A stretch of 64,000 nucleotides of DNA. Source: Lethocerus indicus (taxonomy: Eukaryota > Arthropoda > Insecta > Hemiptera > Belostomatidae). Positions 47,840 to 55,920 of the stretch are shown one piece after another. The first letter of the stretch is position 1. Every line of letters begins with the position of its first letter. The notes under the pieces are model-generated. The model saw only the letters and a list, made by a program, of their open reading frames with translations. It ran no database searches and had not been told where the DNA came from. Made by a program: the position numbers and the translations under genes. The DNA lies in contig JACDQD010000004.1 in the NCBI GenBank assembly GCA_019843655.1, forward strand, positions 33,402,940 through 33,466,939, given 5' to 3'.

Positions 47840-50779
47840 CTATTCATTTGTGGCACCAGGAAAATATTTCTCGATCGATGTGGTCCCAAGGGAAAACAAA
47901 ATTTTGTATGTAGACAAAAAGAAATAGAATGTCAGGGAAACAGTGGATACGTCTTCCCTCAAGCACTGGTGGAGTCGAAAGCAACTTGATTTACTAATCA
48001 AGGATGAAATGCCCCAGTAATACTGTAACTATAATATCTAGATTTTTATTAGGAACGACAAATCTGGATTTCTAAGCCACCGCAAGGCCCGTCTGGCTCC
48101 TGTTTTATTTACTAGACATCAGTTCAAATCTCACATACACTAAAAGCATTTTCGGAGACTACAGTTTATTGTTCATTTATGATTAATCGGATGAACGCCG
48201 AGTAATATATTATCGGGAATTTGTAACAATATAAAATTGTAAATAGTTTAACATACCTGTTTTGTCGTCTTCGAGGGTAGACAAATTAGATTTCGTGTGT
48301 TTCTGTGTCCTCTCGTTGGTTTCGTCTTTCGCTAGACCGTTAATATTTACCCCGATAATCATATTAAAGGACCTCACCACCCATCCTCCCTTTTCGACCG
48401 ACAATGCGGCATAGACTTAAGCCCATCAACAATAAATCCCACACTCACCCCAATACAATGAAGACAAAATTAGACACCCCCAAAAAACACAAATAACGCC
48501 ACAGTACAAGTGACAGTGACACGGTGCAGTGAGGATGCCCCCAAAAAGCATCCAAAGTGACTAACACTGCGCTACTGATGATGGCGGCGGCCCGAAACCG
48601 TCTAGCAAAATCGGAGACAGAAACACACGAAATCTACAGGAAAATTGTTATCAAACAAACAATCTACAAGATTATAAGTTATATTGACAGTACGTCAATG
48701 GGATCAGTTACAATTAGTATAGATAAACTATTATAAAACTCGCCTGACGAGTATGTTCTTCATGAGGAATACGTCATTGGCGAGGTCCCTGTTGCGCTGC
48801 TTCAGGGCTTCGTCCTTCACGCCCGAACTCGCCGTTTTCTCCCTCAGTTCGTCCAATTCGGATTCGAGCCTGTTTTTCGTCTCCAACAGATTCGATTCGA
48901 TATCTGCAATAATACCGAAATATATATTAAACCCTTATATGGCATCGTGTTTGCCGAGTCCTGCACTGAAAATGGCGAACGAATATACTAAATTAATTCT
49001 AGAAGAGGCAATTTATTATACACGGACGAATACAATAAAACGTCAGGAGGAAAACTTTAGGTTAGATTTTCTCTAAAATTAATCCGGGCAAAAAGTAATT
49101 CCGGACCCCAGCGGGATATTATCGCTCATTTAGCACGATGAAAGGTTTAAATTATCGTAGGTTCGTGATGTTTCTGTCTCCTCTCGCCGGTTTGGTCTTT
49201 TGCTAGACCGGTTTCGGCCGCTCGCCATCTTCAGTAGCGGTGTTAGTCACTGTTAGCACTTTGGATGTTTTTTGGGCATCCTCCCTACCCACTGTCACTT
49301 TCACATGTACTGTAATGTTTGTCAGTATGTCAGTCGTTTACGCTGACAAACATTTACAGTGAAAGTGACAGTGGGCAGTGAGGATGCCCAAAAACATCCA
49401 AAGTGCTAACAGTGACTAACACAGCGCTACTGAAGATGGCGAGCAGCCGAAACCGGTCTAGCAAAAGACCTAACCAGCGAGAGAGGAGACAGAAACATCA
49501 CGAACCTACAGTATTCCAACCCCTCGCAGACCACAAAACAGGTATATCAAATTAGTTTAAATTATCGGCGAAACCTCTACGAGAGGTCGGATGAAACCCG
49601 ATATTAACGACGGACCTTCTTTTATCTTGAGCTGTTTGGCGAATTCCAGATTCTTCTTGAACAGCCTCTCAATCTCCGAGGCCAGATAGCGTCTGGTCGG
49701 TTTCCCCCGCTTGTCGTAATACACGGTCGGCGCGCCTTCGTCGCCTGGATGTACGCTGCGTATCTCGTCGGCGGATATCAGCGCTATACCGCCCTCCGGT
49801 ACAGTCTCCCCGGTCGGTGGCGAAGCCTGAAAAATCGTTAACGTTCAATAAACTAATATTACTCATTTCGAAAGGTCCTAAGCTCAGCCTCAACAGATAT
49901 ATATTTGTGATAATCGATGATATGAGAGATTTGTGGATAAGGAGCTTGAGTCGCTTATGTCTCCCAAAGCTCCTTACAACTAACTTTAACCGTTTTAGTG
50001 CTAAGCAATTTTTGCAAGAATGCACGAAAATTGCTGTAAATATTTTGATTTCTTTAAACGAAAAAATAATGTTGTCGAATAAAAAACTCTCATTTAGACA
50101 AATATCAATCATTTTTAATAATTCTTTTTGTATTATAAAGAAAAAATGTTGATTGTGATTGTGAATATGAAAAAATAAACTTGTTTATGTTTTTGAAAAT
50201 TAAAATTTATAAAAAATAACTTAAAGTTTATTGTTCTTCTCTTATGATCAGCGCGTAAAGGATCATTTTGATTGGGGGAAGATCACCGACTCTTACATGA
50301 AAAATTTATTAATAACAACTATGTTTTGGCGCACAAATAGCGGCAATGAAGGCCTTTCTTAAAGGCAGGATCGCTTGATCCCACTCATTCTGTCGCTACA
50401 CACCGCACACTGTCGTAAGTTACGTCCCGGTAATTTTTCAAGAGCAAATTTTTTGGTCGATAAAAAGATGCAGGATGCGTCGACGCGCTATTTTTCTATG
50501 ATTCATCCGCTCCTTTTCGATAACGTCAATAATTTTCGATGCGAATTTGAGCGGGGCCTTTTTTTTCGGCAGTGTCGGAAACATACAAAATATAAGAGTT
50601 CGGCACCATTCTTCCGAATATGTCGAATACTACTTTTTCCAATATTTTCGGGTTCTTCGCTCGTCTAAATACGCGTTTTTTTTTTTATGAAACTCCCGGT
50701 TTTCAAGACAAATGATCGCTTATCGGCCAATCGGCATGAAGCCTCGATCGGTTATCGAGGATTAACGATACTTCACCTC

Positions 50780-50822
<43 letters not shown>

Positions 50823-50883
50823 AGGAGATTGAACAACAATACATTGTGCCCTATCAGCATATACTGTAACTACTACATAATTA

Positions 50884-50923
<40 letters not shown>

Positions 50924-51081
50924 ACCTTCTTCCTTGTCTTGATACGCCTCCTGGTGATGATGCCCGGTCGATGCTGGTGGTGATCTCCACCGTCGCCGGC
51001 CTCTTTCAAGCCGACGCCGACCAACTCATCGCTCCGGTCTTCGACCACGAACAGCGGGAGTTCTGGCACTCTCGACGCCAT
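34817..51081 (-). CDS. CEP89: CEP89 centrosomal coiled-coil protein (11 coding exons)
   Basis: CEP89 is a distal-appendage protein of the mother centriole needed for ciliogenesis (family knowledge). Minus-strand coding exons: 51081-50926, 49826-49616, 48903-48744, 47557-47421, 46431-46223, 45631-45493, 44345-44165, 37945-37778, 36913-36707, 36421-36252, 34907-34817. Phases agree at every join, giving about 609 residues against roughly 780 in human. Diagnostic stretches in order: [51 protein letters not shown] followed by [31 protein letters not shown]; a C-terminal [10 protein letters not shown]. Most of the chain is predicted coiled coil. Exon 9 needs one extra base; intron 3 has a GC donor. 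The short N-terminus may lack an upstream exon. Introns carry satellites and hairpin repeats. Confidence 0.85.
34950..35210. mobile_element. Hairpin repeat family, copy H7
   Basis: Arms tttctgtctcctgtctcgcc...cttcagtagcggtg and caccgctactgaag...ggagacagaaacac around a short unrelated loop. No tail found, so orientation is unclear. In CEP89 intron 10. Confidence 0.78.
35610..35670. repeat. (TA)n microsatellite
   Basis: About 60 bases of TA in CEP89 intron 10. Confidence 0.98.
35797..36236. repeat. Compound (TA)n-(CA)n-(CATC/CTAT)n microsatellite
   Basis: TA, then CA, then about 380 bases of degenerate CATC/TATC tetranucleotides, ending 15 bases from the CEP89 exon 10 donor. Translated, it makes a Ser/His/Pro/Ile-rich frame that is not a gene. 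Confidence 0.97.
36252..36421 (-). CDS. CEP89: CEP89 exon 10
   Basis: [20 protein letters not shown] ... [15 protein letters not shown], a continuous coiled coil. Acceptor tgtatag, donor gtgagt. The donor lies only about 15 bases from a 380-bp tetranucleotide microsatellite. Confidence 0.85.
36508..36588. repeat. (TA)n microsatellite
   Basis: About 80 bases of TA in the short CEP89 intron 9; a further 14 bases at 36650-36663. Confidence 0.98.
36707..36913 (-). CDS. CEP89: CEP89 exon 9 (apparent 1-base deletion)
   Basis: Opens [17 protein letters not shown] in one frame, which would stop soon after. The coiled coil resumes one frame over as [13 protein letters not shown] ... [11 protein letters not shown]. 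One missing base at about 36858-36868 reconciles them and makes the exon length fit both neighbours. Donor gtcagt. Confidence 0.8.
37070..37610. repeat. Minisatellite, about 36-bp unit
   Basis: Degenerate copies of ccctctaactcccttttcac plus atcaaaaactg follow each other through CEP89 intron 8. About 14 units with frequent small indels. Confidence 0.8.
37680..37732 (+). mobile_element. Hairpin repeat fragment H8
   Basis: Right-arm remnant (ggtctagcaaaagacagaaa...cgaacctacag). A matching tail phrase, caggtatatcaaattagttt, lies just to its left at 37645, so the element is rearranged. Confidence 0.6.
37778..37945 (-). CDS. CEP89: CEP89 exon 8
   Basis: [20 protein letters not shown] ... [12 protein letters not shown]. 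The donor gtcggt at 37777 is chosen over a stronger gtaaag four bases downstream because only it keeps exon 9 in the coiled-coil frame. Confidence 0.82.
38270..38760. repeat. Minisatellite with a head-to-head orientation switch
   Basis: Units of the type cctaaaaaccccatttttgg run forward to about 38560, then appear as reverse complements (ggtttttaggcgcaaaatcg) to 38760. It abuts the 104-bp satellite. CEP89 intron 7. Confidence 0.8.
38755..41430 (+). repeat. Satellite array, 104-bp monomer, about 25 copies
   Basis: Monomer phrases: cagatcgatcccatattcca, cccacaagtgtcccaaagtg, agttacacttgcccctaaaa, cggcgggttgaaaatcg. Spacing is 104 bases almost throughout, with near-identical monomers on the left and increasing decay after 40310. 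It lies in CEP89 intron 7. The monomer includes the self-complementary tcgaaaattttcga. Copy number may be collapsed in assembly. Confidence 0.97.
41430..43860 (+). repeat. Minisatellite array, about 30-36 bp unit
   Basis: Roughly 70 units on the pattern ctaaaaccgccttttgggtc gattttgg. The sequence is GC-richer than the flanks and gives spurious Phe/Lys/Gly/Leu-rich frames on both strands. CEP89 intron 7. Confidence 0.95.
43917..44072. mobile_element. Hairpin repeat family, copy H9 (short)
   Basis: Both outer arms present (cagtagatttcgggtgtttc and acacacgaaatctaagg), with most of the inner palindrome deleted. CEP89 intron 7, about 90 bases from exon 7. Confidence 0.8.
44165..44345 (-). CDS. 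CEP89: CEP89 exon 7
   Basis: [20 protein letters not shown] ... [19 protein letters not shown]; matches the KIAVEVHKSIVNELK region. Donor gtaaat opens a 6.2-kb intron filled with satellite DNA. Confidence 0.9.
44491..44560 (-). repeat. Repeat with aaacccactggttt core
   Basis: Reverse-oriented relative of 16641 and 52211, with a T-rich stretch on the corresponding side. CEP89 intron 6. Confidence 0.45.
45493..45631 (-). CDS. CEP89: CEP89 exon 6
   Basis: [20 protein letters not shown] ... [11 protein letters not shown]; parallels the SEEW...AELVLAENKLL region of CEP89. Acceptor ttttgttag, donor gtgagt. Confidence 0.88.
45729..45766. repeat. (TA)n microsatellite
   Basis: About 36 bases of TA in CEP89 intron 5; another of about 24 bases lies at 45924-45948. 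Confidence 0.97.
46223..46431 (-). CDS. CEP89: CEP89 exon 5
   Basis: [20 protein letters not shown] ... [17 protein letters not shown]. The LSPLLxAYED-like and ENEELHQEL-like motifs are among the clearest CEP89 signatures. Donor gtgagg. Confidence 0.88.
46496..46572 (+). repeat. Dispersed repeat, copy 1
   Basis: cccaggagattgaacaacaa and tacattgtgccctatcagc recur at 50819-50890. Both lie between TA-rich tracts. CEP89 intron 4. Confidence 0.85.
46644..46678. repeat. (TA)n microsatellite
   Basis: About 34 bases of TA in CEP89 intron 4. Confidence 0.97.
47163..47211. repeat. (TA)n microsatellite
   Basis: About 48 bases of TA in CEP89 intron 4. Confidence 0.97.
47230..47290 (+). mobile_element. 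Hairpin repeat fragment H10
   Basis: Only part of a right arm remains: cacactgctactgaagatgg and a diverged gaaaccagtctggcaaaa. Directly follows a (TA)n tract. Confidence 0.6.
47421..47557 (-). CDS. CEP89: CEP89 exon 4
   Basis: Starts (R)[19 protein letters not shown] and ends [10 protein letters not shown] at donor gtgaaa. A later donor (gtaaag at 47364) would be stronger but breaks the phase with exon 5, so I chose the upstream one. The region is variable in the family. Confidence 0.65.
47617..47670. repeat. (TA)n microsatellite
   Basis: About 50 bases of TA with one aaa interruption, CEP89 intron 3. Confidence 0.97.
47789..47836. repeat. (TA)n microsatellite
   Basis: About 47 bases of TA, CEP89 intron 3. 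Confidence 0.97.
48246..48645 (-). mobile_element. Hairpin repeat family, copy H11 (with internal insertion)
   Basis: Left tail tttaacatacctgttttgtc, then arms separated by about 150 extra bases of unrelated sequence (48340-48490). aaaattgt flanks both ends. CEP89 intron 3. Confidence 0.8.
48744..48903 (-). CDS. CEP89: CEP89 exon 3 (GC donor)
   Basis: [20 protein letters not shown] ... [11 protein letters not shown] plus AG of an Arg codon. The donor reads AG|GCGAGT, a non-canonical GC-AG intron. Joining at this base recreates the RLNxEL motif that is strongly conserved in CEP89. Confidence 0.85.
49155..49555 (+). mobile_element. Hairpin repeat family, copy H12 (most complete)
   Basis: Arms of about 150 bases pair almost perfectly from gtaggttcgtgatgtttctg to the centre near 49320. 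The right arm is followed by the tail ttccaacccctcgcagacca, caaaacaggtatatcaaatt. tttaaattatcg flanks both ends (about 49144 and 49554), a 12-13 base target duplication. No poly(A) and no coding capacity. CEP89 intron 2. Confidence 0.92.
49616..49826 (-). CDS. CEP89: CEP89 exon 2
   Basis: [20 protein letters not shown], then [20 protein letters not shown] and FAKQLKIK, where the coiled coil begins. Acceptor tttttcag; donor gtccgt is weak but gives the phase (1) exon 3 needs. Confidence 0.75.
50160..50780. other. CEP89 intron 1 sequence, nothing recognised
   Basis: Between exon 2 and the TA-flanked repeat I see no domain or array. Open frames at 49817 and 50375 are low-complexity or featureless. 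Confidence 0.4.
50782..50920. repeat. (TA)n pair flanking dispersed repeat copy 2
   Basis: TA tracts at 50782-50817 and 50884-50920 bracket 50819-50883, a copy of the repeat at 46496. The second tract abuts the weak donor of CEP89 exon 1. Confidence 0.93.
50926..51081 (-). CDS. CEP89: CEP89 exon 1 (first recognised coding exon)
   Basis: [20 protein letters not shown]... to RRRIKTRKK, phase 0 out. A good acceptor (ccttttccag at 51114-51123) lies 32 bases upstream of this ATG and the frame stays open to it. So an upstream exon, 5' UTR or coding, is likely. The donor gtccct is weak and runs straight into (TA)n. Confidence 0.65.
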
Positions 51082-51199
51082 ATTTATGCCGCCGGTCGAC
51101 TGATATTGGCAATCTGGAAAAGGACAAACAAACATTAATAAATCCAGTCGATTTCAATACCACCGGCGGGTTGTAAACGTCACCCCATCAATGTTATTG

Positions 51200-51735
51200 T
51201 AATGGGTTGTCCGGAAAGTTTGTGCTGATTTTCGATAGGTGGACGATTAGGACAGGTCTGATGATATATCAGAATGACACGAATACACATCCTATAAGTC
51301 AGTACTTTGGGCATATTTGGAAAAAAGTTTGGTTGCGATACGTTAATTTTTCTCGGTTTTATACGCCTTAGAATACGGTAGCGAACAAAGCGCGTTGTAG
51401 GCATTTAACGCTTTACTTTTTTTCTGGAAAGGCAAAAATGCCTCGAAGATCAAGAACGCCCGGGTAGGCCGTCCACAGGAGACGAAGATCCGATTAAAAC
51501 AGTAATCGAAAATAATCAATATGCTAATAGTGAAATGCTAAATAAATCAAAATCAACGATCCACGACCATATAGTGAAGCTTGGCTACATAAGCCGTCCC
51601 CGCGATTTAACGGAGAAAAATCTGCCGGATCGCGTTTCCATCTGCGACTCGCTTTACAAACGCGACGAGGAGGACACCGTTTCCGAAGCGATTAGTGACG
51701 GGGGGAACGATAAAAGGGATAATTTGTAAAAACGT
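51200..51735 (+). mobile_element. Truncated mariner-family transposon
   Basis: The left end atgggttgtccggaaagtt resembles a mariner inverted terminus following TA. Downstream frames read LEDQERPGRPSTGDED, KSTIHDHIVKLGYISR and LTEKNLPDRVSICDSLYKRD, the mariner transposase N-terminal HTH and linker in the right order. It breaks off at the first catalytic-Asp region (GDEKW-like, here unrecognisable). The WVPH motif before LTEKNL is reduced to a few residues. The 3' half and right terminus are missing, so it is inactive. Confidence 0.85.
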
Positions 51736-51759
51736 TGAGCATAAAAGGTCTCGGGGAAA

Positions 51760-51925
51760 GTGTGACGAGACAGTTTCGACCTCACCCCGCACAACGCAGA
51801 TCTTAAAGTCGCGTTTAGTGTCCGAAAAACTCGCCATACAACGATAATTGCGATTTCAGTCCAAACCCTACAATCTCCCAGTTTAACCGGGTTCTCCTAC
51901 CAGAGCGTTCTGGAGAAAATATCCA
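51760..51925 (+). mobile_element. Probable Jockey-clade LINE scrap
   Basis: gcagatcttaaagt...cgtttagtgtccga matches the segment at 14590-14620 in the intron 3 Jockey fragment, and the following accctacaatctccca resembles 14693-14710. No open frame. Confidence 0.45.
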
Positions 51926-51984
51926 CCGTAGGCCCGAGATTTTTTTTTCGCGATTATACGAAATCAATCGGAATAGATTTTATC

Positions 51985-52168
51985 CGGTCTTCTGCCAGAC
52001 CGGTTTTGGCCGCTCTCGCCCCGTCTTTAGTAGCGCTGTGTGTGTGTGTGTGTCAGTCACCTACAAGTGCCGGCAGCGACTGACGCGGCGCTATTGAAGA
52101 CGGGGCGAGAGCGGCGAAACCGGTCTAGCGGAAGACACGAAACCGGCGAGACGGGAGACCTAAATGTT
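51985..52168. mobile_element. Hairpin repeat family, copy H13
   Basis: Compact hairpin: ggtcttctgccagaccggtt...tagtagcgctgtg, loop, cggcgctattgaagacgggg...gccgaaaccggtctagc-like right arm. A (GT)n sits at the arm base. Tail absent. Confidence 0.8.
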
Positions 52169-52189
52169 TAAATAAATCAGAATAAAAAA

Positions 52190-52265
52190 AGGTAATAAAA
52201 AAAAAAAAATAGGAGGGAAACCAGTGGGTTTCTCCTCCAATTGTTGTCCATCGTAGTCAGTGTTT
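52190..52265 (+). repeat. Repeat with aaaccagtgggttt core, A-rich start
   Basis: Poly-A run then ggagggaaaccagtgggttt; third member of the family at 16641 and 44491. The core gaaaccagtgggtttc is itself nearly self-complementary. Confidence 0.45.
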
Positions 52266-52845
52266 GTATCAATGTCGCTTATTGTAGAGGTGAGAAAAAA
52301 AACTTTAAATACAACACAAATGAAACCTGCCGATTTTGGGAGGTTATAACCGTCGCGGAAAACACACAAATGAAGGGGATGTTTGGGGTTGAAAAAAAAA
52401 AACTGATTTCACCCGGATTTTACCTGCGATTCCCGTCGCAATTCCTGGAACGAACAAAGGCGATTAGCGAACGGGAAAAACGACCCGATACGAATATTTT
52501 GTACGACCCGGGGCGAATTTTGAAAAAGCGAAAAATAAAAATAAAATTCGCAGCCGTCGACACTGGACGAACAGTGCCGGCCGAATGGCGCCTGCGTTCC
52601 GTTTCGTGTCGCCCGGCGCCCGGGACAAATATCGCGTGACCGCCGACAATATATTGTATTAACGGCCCAATACAGTCCGGCTGTTTCTATTTGTCGGCGT
52701 TTAATATAATGCAGTTATTTGAAAATTCCGGTACCCCACCGTACCCGTGTACAGACGGTAGAACGGAACGCGAACTCAGCGTATAAAAACATTTCCAGTA
52801 CGCCAACTAACATTTCAATTTTGTTTATATGTATAGATATATTTT

Positions 52846-53022
52846 TTATATATGTGCAAAGTAAGTTGAGTCAATTTTCGTATCGTATAGAAAATTAAAT
52901 AAATTTCATTCCGAATTATCGATGCATCAATCGCAAGTTGGGAACGGTGCGAAAACGGAACGCGCTCTCGGCCAATCTGCAGAAGTCCAGGCAAAAATAC
53001 AAGTATTTGAAGTCCGCCAACT

Positions 53023-53082
<60 letters not shown>

Positions 53083-53240
53083 CAAAGTAAGTTGAGTCAA
53101 ATTTCGTATCGTGTGGAAAATTAAATAAATTTTATTCCGCATTATCGACGCGATCGATCAAGTTGGTGTAACGTAGCGAAAACGGAACGCGCTCTCGGCC
53201 AATCTGCACAAGTCCAGGCGAAAAAATACAACCATTCGGA
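52846..53240 (+). repeat. Tandem duplication, about 200-bp unit, two copies
   Basis: gcaaagtaagttgagtcaa, cggaacgcgctctcggccaa and agtccaggcaaaaatacaa occur at 52856/52955/52985 and again at 53084/53182/53212. The copies are separated by a (TA)n tract (53026-53079). Confidence 0.88.
53026..53079. repeat. (TA)n microsatellite
   Basis: About 54 bases of TA between the two copies of the 52846 duplication. Confidence 0.97.
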
Positions 53241-53814
53241 GGAACGAAGAGAGTATATGATGATTGTAAAAAAACACAGGTAAAAGTGACATTTTTTATA
53301 TTTGAAACGTATTCGGCTCAACGAATAATATAATATTTCACGAATTATAACATTTCTGTCATGAGAGGAGATCGGCCGTGCCTTATCGTCCCGATCTGTG
53401 TTTTAGCGTTGAAGGGGAGTGAAAAAATGAAAAAAAAAAAAAAAAAAAACACGGAACGATATTGACAATGGAAAATGTTCACGCTCATGTGAATTCGCGC
53501 CACACTCGAATAGGCGCCGAAAAGCCTCGAACAATGACAGAATGTTGTGGACGGCGTTAACGAGTCTTTTACGACCAATTGTGCAGGTGTTACCTCGTTT
53601 TCAAGGTATTTTTCCTTTTTTTCTTTTTTCTTCTCTTACCATCCGTCGATTCGGCCGACAAGTTCAGCCCTCAACACTGTCCAACCCCAGGGGGGGCGAC
53701 TTCTCTCAAGAGGAATCAAATGGCCAGGCCGATTTATTGGGGGGGGGAAAATTTAGGAAAAACTGGCGTAATTCCGATTTCCCAACTATACGATACAACA
53801 AATAAAAAAGGGGC

Positions 53815-54395
53815 AAAAATTGTTGATGAAATTTTTCGATTTTCAAACCGCCGTTTCGGGGGGGCCAAGTGTAACTCACTTTGGGACACTTGTCGGTTGA
53901 AAATGGGATCGCTCTGGGAAAATTTTCAATTTTCAACCCGCCGTTTCACGGGGCAAGTGTAGCACACTTTTGTACACTTGTGGATGGAATATGGGATCGA
54001 TCGGAGAAAATTTTCAATTTTCAACCCGCCGTTTCAGGGGCAAGTGTAACTCACTTTGGGACACTTGTCGGTTGAATATGGGATCGATCTGGGAAAATTT
54101 TCGAAAAACAAATTTTCAATTTTCAACCCTCCGTTTCAGGGGCAAGTGTAACTCACTTTGATACAATTGCGGCGGAATCGATTGGGGGAAAATTTTCGAT
54201 TTTCAACCCGCCGTTTCAGGGGCAAGTGTAACTCACTTTTGTACACTTGTGGGTTGAATATGGGATCGATCTGGGAAAATTTTCGAAAAACAAATTTTCA
54301 ATTTTCAACCCGCCCTTTGGGGGGCAAATTTTATCACACTTTTGTACACTTGTGGGCGTAATCGATTGGGGAAAATTTTCGAAAAACCTGAATAC
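53815..54395 (-). repeat. 104-bp satellite, inverted array of about 5-6 diverged units
   Basis: Reverse complement of the CEP89 intron satellite: ttttcaacccgccgtttcag, ggcaagtgtaactcacttt, gaatatgggatcgatctggg. More decayed than the intronic array. Lies between CEP89 and the protease gene. Confidence 0.92.
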
Positions 54396-55325
54396 ATTAT
54401 TGCGCCTAAAACGTCTATAAACCCCTTTTTCTCGACGATAAAACCCCGTTTTTGCGCCTAAACACTGTATTTAATTTTGGGCCTAAAACCAATAAACCCA
54501 TTTCAAAATGAGATTTTTAGTCTTGCCGTTTCTGTCGTAATCGATTGGGGAAAATTGTCCCTGAATACAGTATTTTTCGCCTAAAAACCCCATTTTCTAT
54601 CTATAAACCCCCTTTTTGCTCGACGATTTTCGGCCTAAAAACCCCGTTTTTGCGCCTAAACTAAAAAATTTTGCGTCTAAACAGCCCATTTTTGGGCCTA
54701 AAAACCGAATTTTACGGACTGAAAACACGGATATTTGAGACATTTTTGCTCCAAATGTTCAAAATGAGATTTTTAGGGCCGAAAATGAAGTTTTAAGGCG
54801 CAAAATCGGCTTGCCGTTTCAGGGGCAAGTGTAACTCTGGGAAAACTTTTCCAATAACATAAAAATGGGCCCACTTTGAGCCTAAAAACGTAATTTTTGG
54901 GCCGATTTTACGCCTGAAAACCGCATTCTTGGGATTAAATATCGCACTTTTGAGCCGATTTTGCCACTAAAAACCACCTTTTTGGGCCTATTTTGCGCCT
55001 AAAAACCACCTTTTTGGGCGTAAATACCGCATTTTTCGGCCCAAAAATTCGATTTTTAGGCCCAAAAATGCGGTTTGTAGGCGCAAAATCATCCCGAAAA
55101 TACGGTTTTTATGCCCAAAAGTGCGGTTTCCAGGCGCAAAATGGGCCCGAAAATTCAGGAAGGAAATGCGGTCCTTAGGCCAAAAATGGTGTTTTTATGC
55201 CAAAAATAGGCCCAAAAATGCGGTTTATAGGCCCTAAAATGCTGTTTTAATGCCCGAAATAGGCCCAAAAATGCGGTTTTTACGCGCAAAATGCCTCGAA
55301 AATGTCGTTTTCGGGTTTAAGGCGC
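54395..55325. repeat. Minisatellite with orientation switch near 55040
   Basis: Forward units (gcctaaaaaccccgtttttg) to about 55030, then reverse units (ggcccaaaaatgcggtttgt) to 55325. Includes a stray 104-bp satellite piece at 54811-54845. Same composite as 38270-43860. Confidence 0.88.
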
Positions 55326-55440
55326 AAAATCGGCTTGCCGTTTCACTGGGCAAGTGTAACTCACTTTGGTAAACTTGGGCAGAATCGAACGGTTGGGGAA
55401 ATTTTCGAAAACTTAAATTTTCGTATTTCAAACCCCACCG
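55325..55440 (-). repeat. Single 104-bp satellite unit
   Basis: cttgccgtttcactgggcaa...aaaccccaccgtc, one diverged inverted monomer at the end of the minisatellite. Confidence 0.8.
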
Positions 55441-55844
55441 TCTTGATACCCGAAAATACCTCGTTTTCTATCGCATATACCTTGTACACCGGCCGTTACA
55501 CTTTGTATTGGGGGCGATTTCGACGCTTCGATCGTGTAAATTGTCCGGTTAATAAAAGCCGGGGCCGGGGTTTAAAATATCGAGTACTGTAAATTGATTT
55601 TCTTTTTCTTTCAGCCTACGTTTCTCTCCCGTCCCGGTAAATGCCATTAGTGGACCCCACCACCACCACCTCCACCTCCACCTCCACTTCCAGGACGGGA
55701 CAGCGGCCGCCCCCTCCACTTCGTGCGCCGGCCGTCTCTCGGCCTCCAGCGTGGACGGACCCCAGTCGTGTCGCCGTCGTTGGGTAAGTAACAGTGTGTC
55801 TGTGTGTGTCTGTACCGCGAAGGGCCGTTTTGGGTACACCGACG

Positions 55845-55920
55845 ATGCGCCGACCGGAGACGCCGCTCGTTCTGCTGTTGACGCTGTTCGGCCTTGTCGC
55901 CGCCCAAAGGCTCTACGAAA
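55845..55920 (+). CDS. CLIPC protease exon 1: signal peptide
   Basis: MRRPETPLVLLLTLFGLVAA then QRLYE and one base, donor gtgagt. Short basic n-region, hydrophobic core, AA-Q cleavage: a classical secretion signal. The phase matches exon 2 across a 6.2-kb intron; no competing exon was found between. Confidence 0.75.

Noticed and set aside
49817..50152. 111-codon open frame in CEP89 intron 1
   Set aside because: It begins inside exon 2 of CEP89 on the opposite strand and continues into AT-rich intron without any motif.
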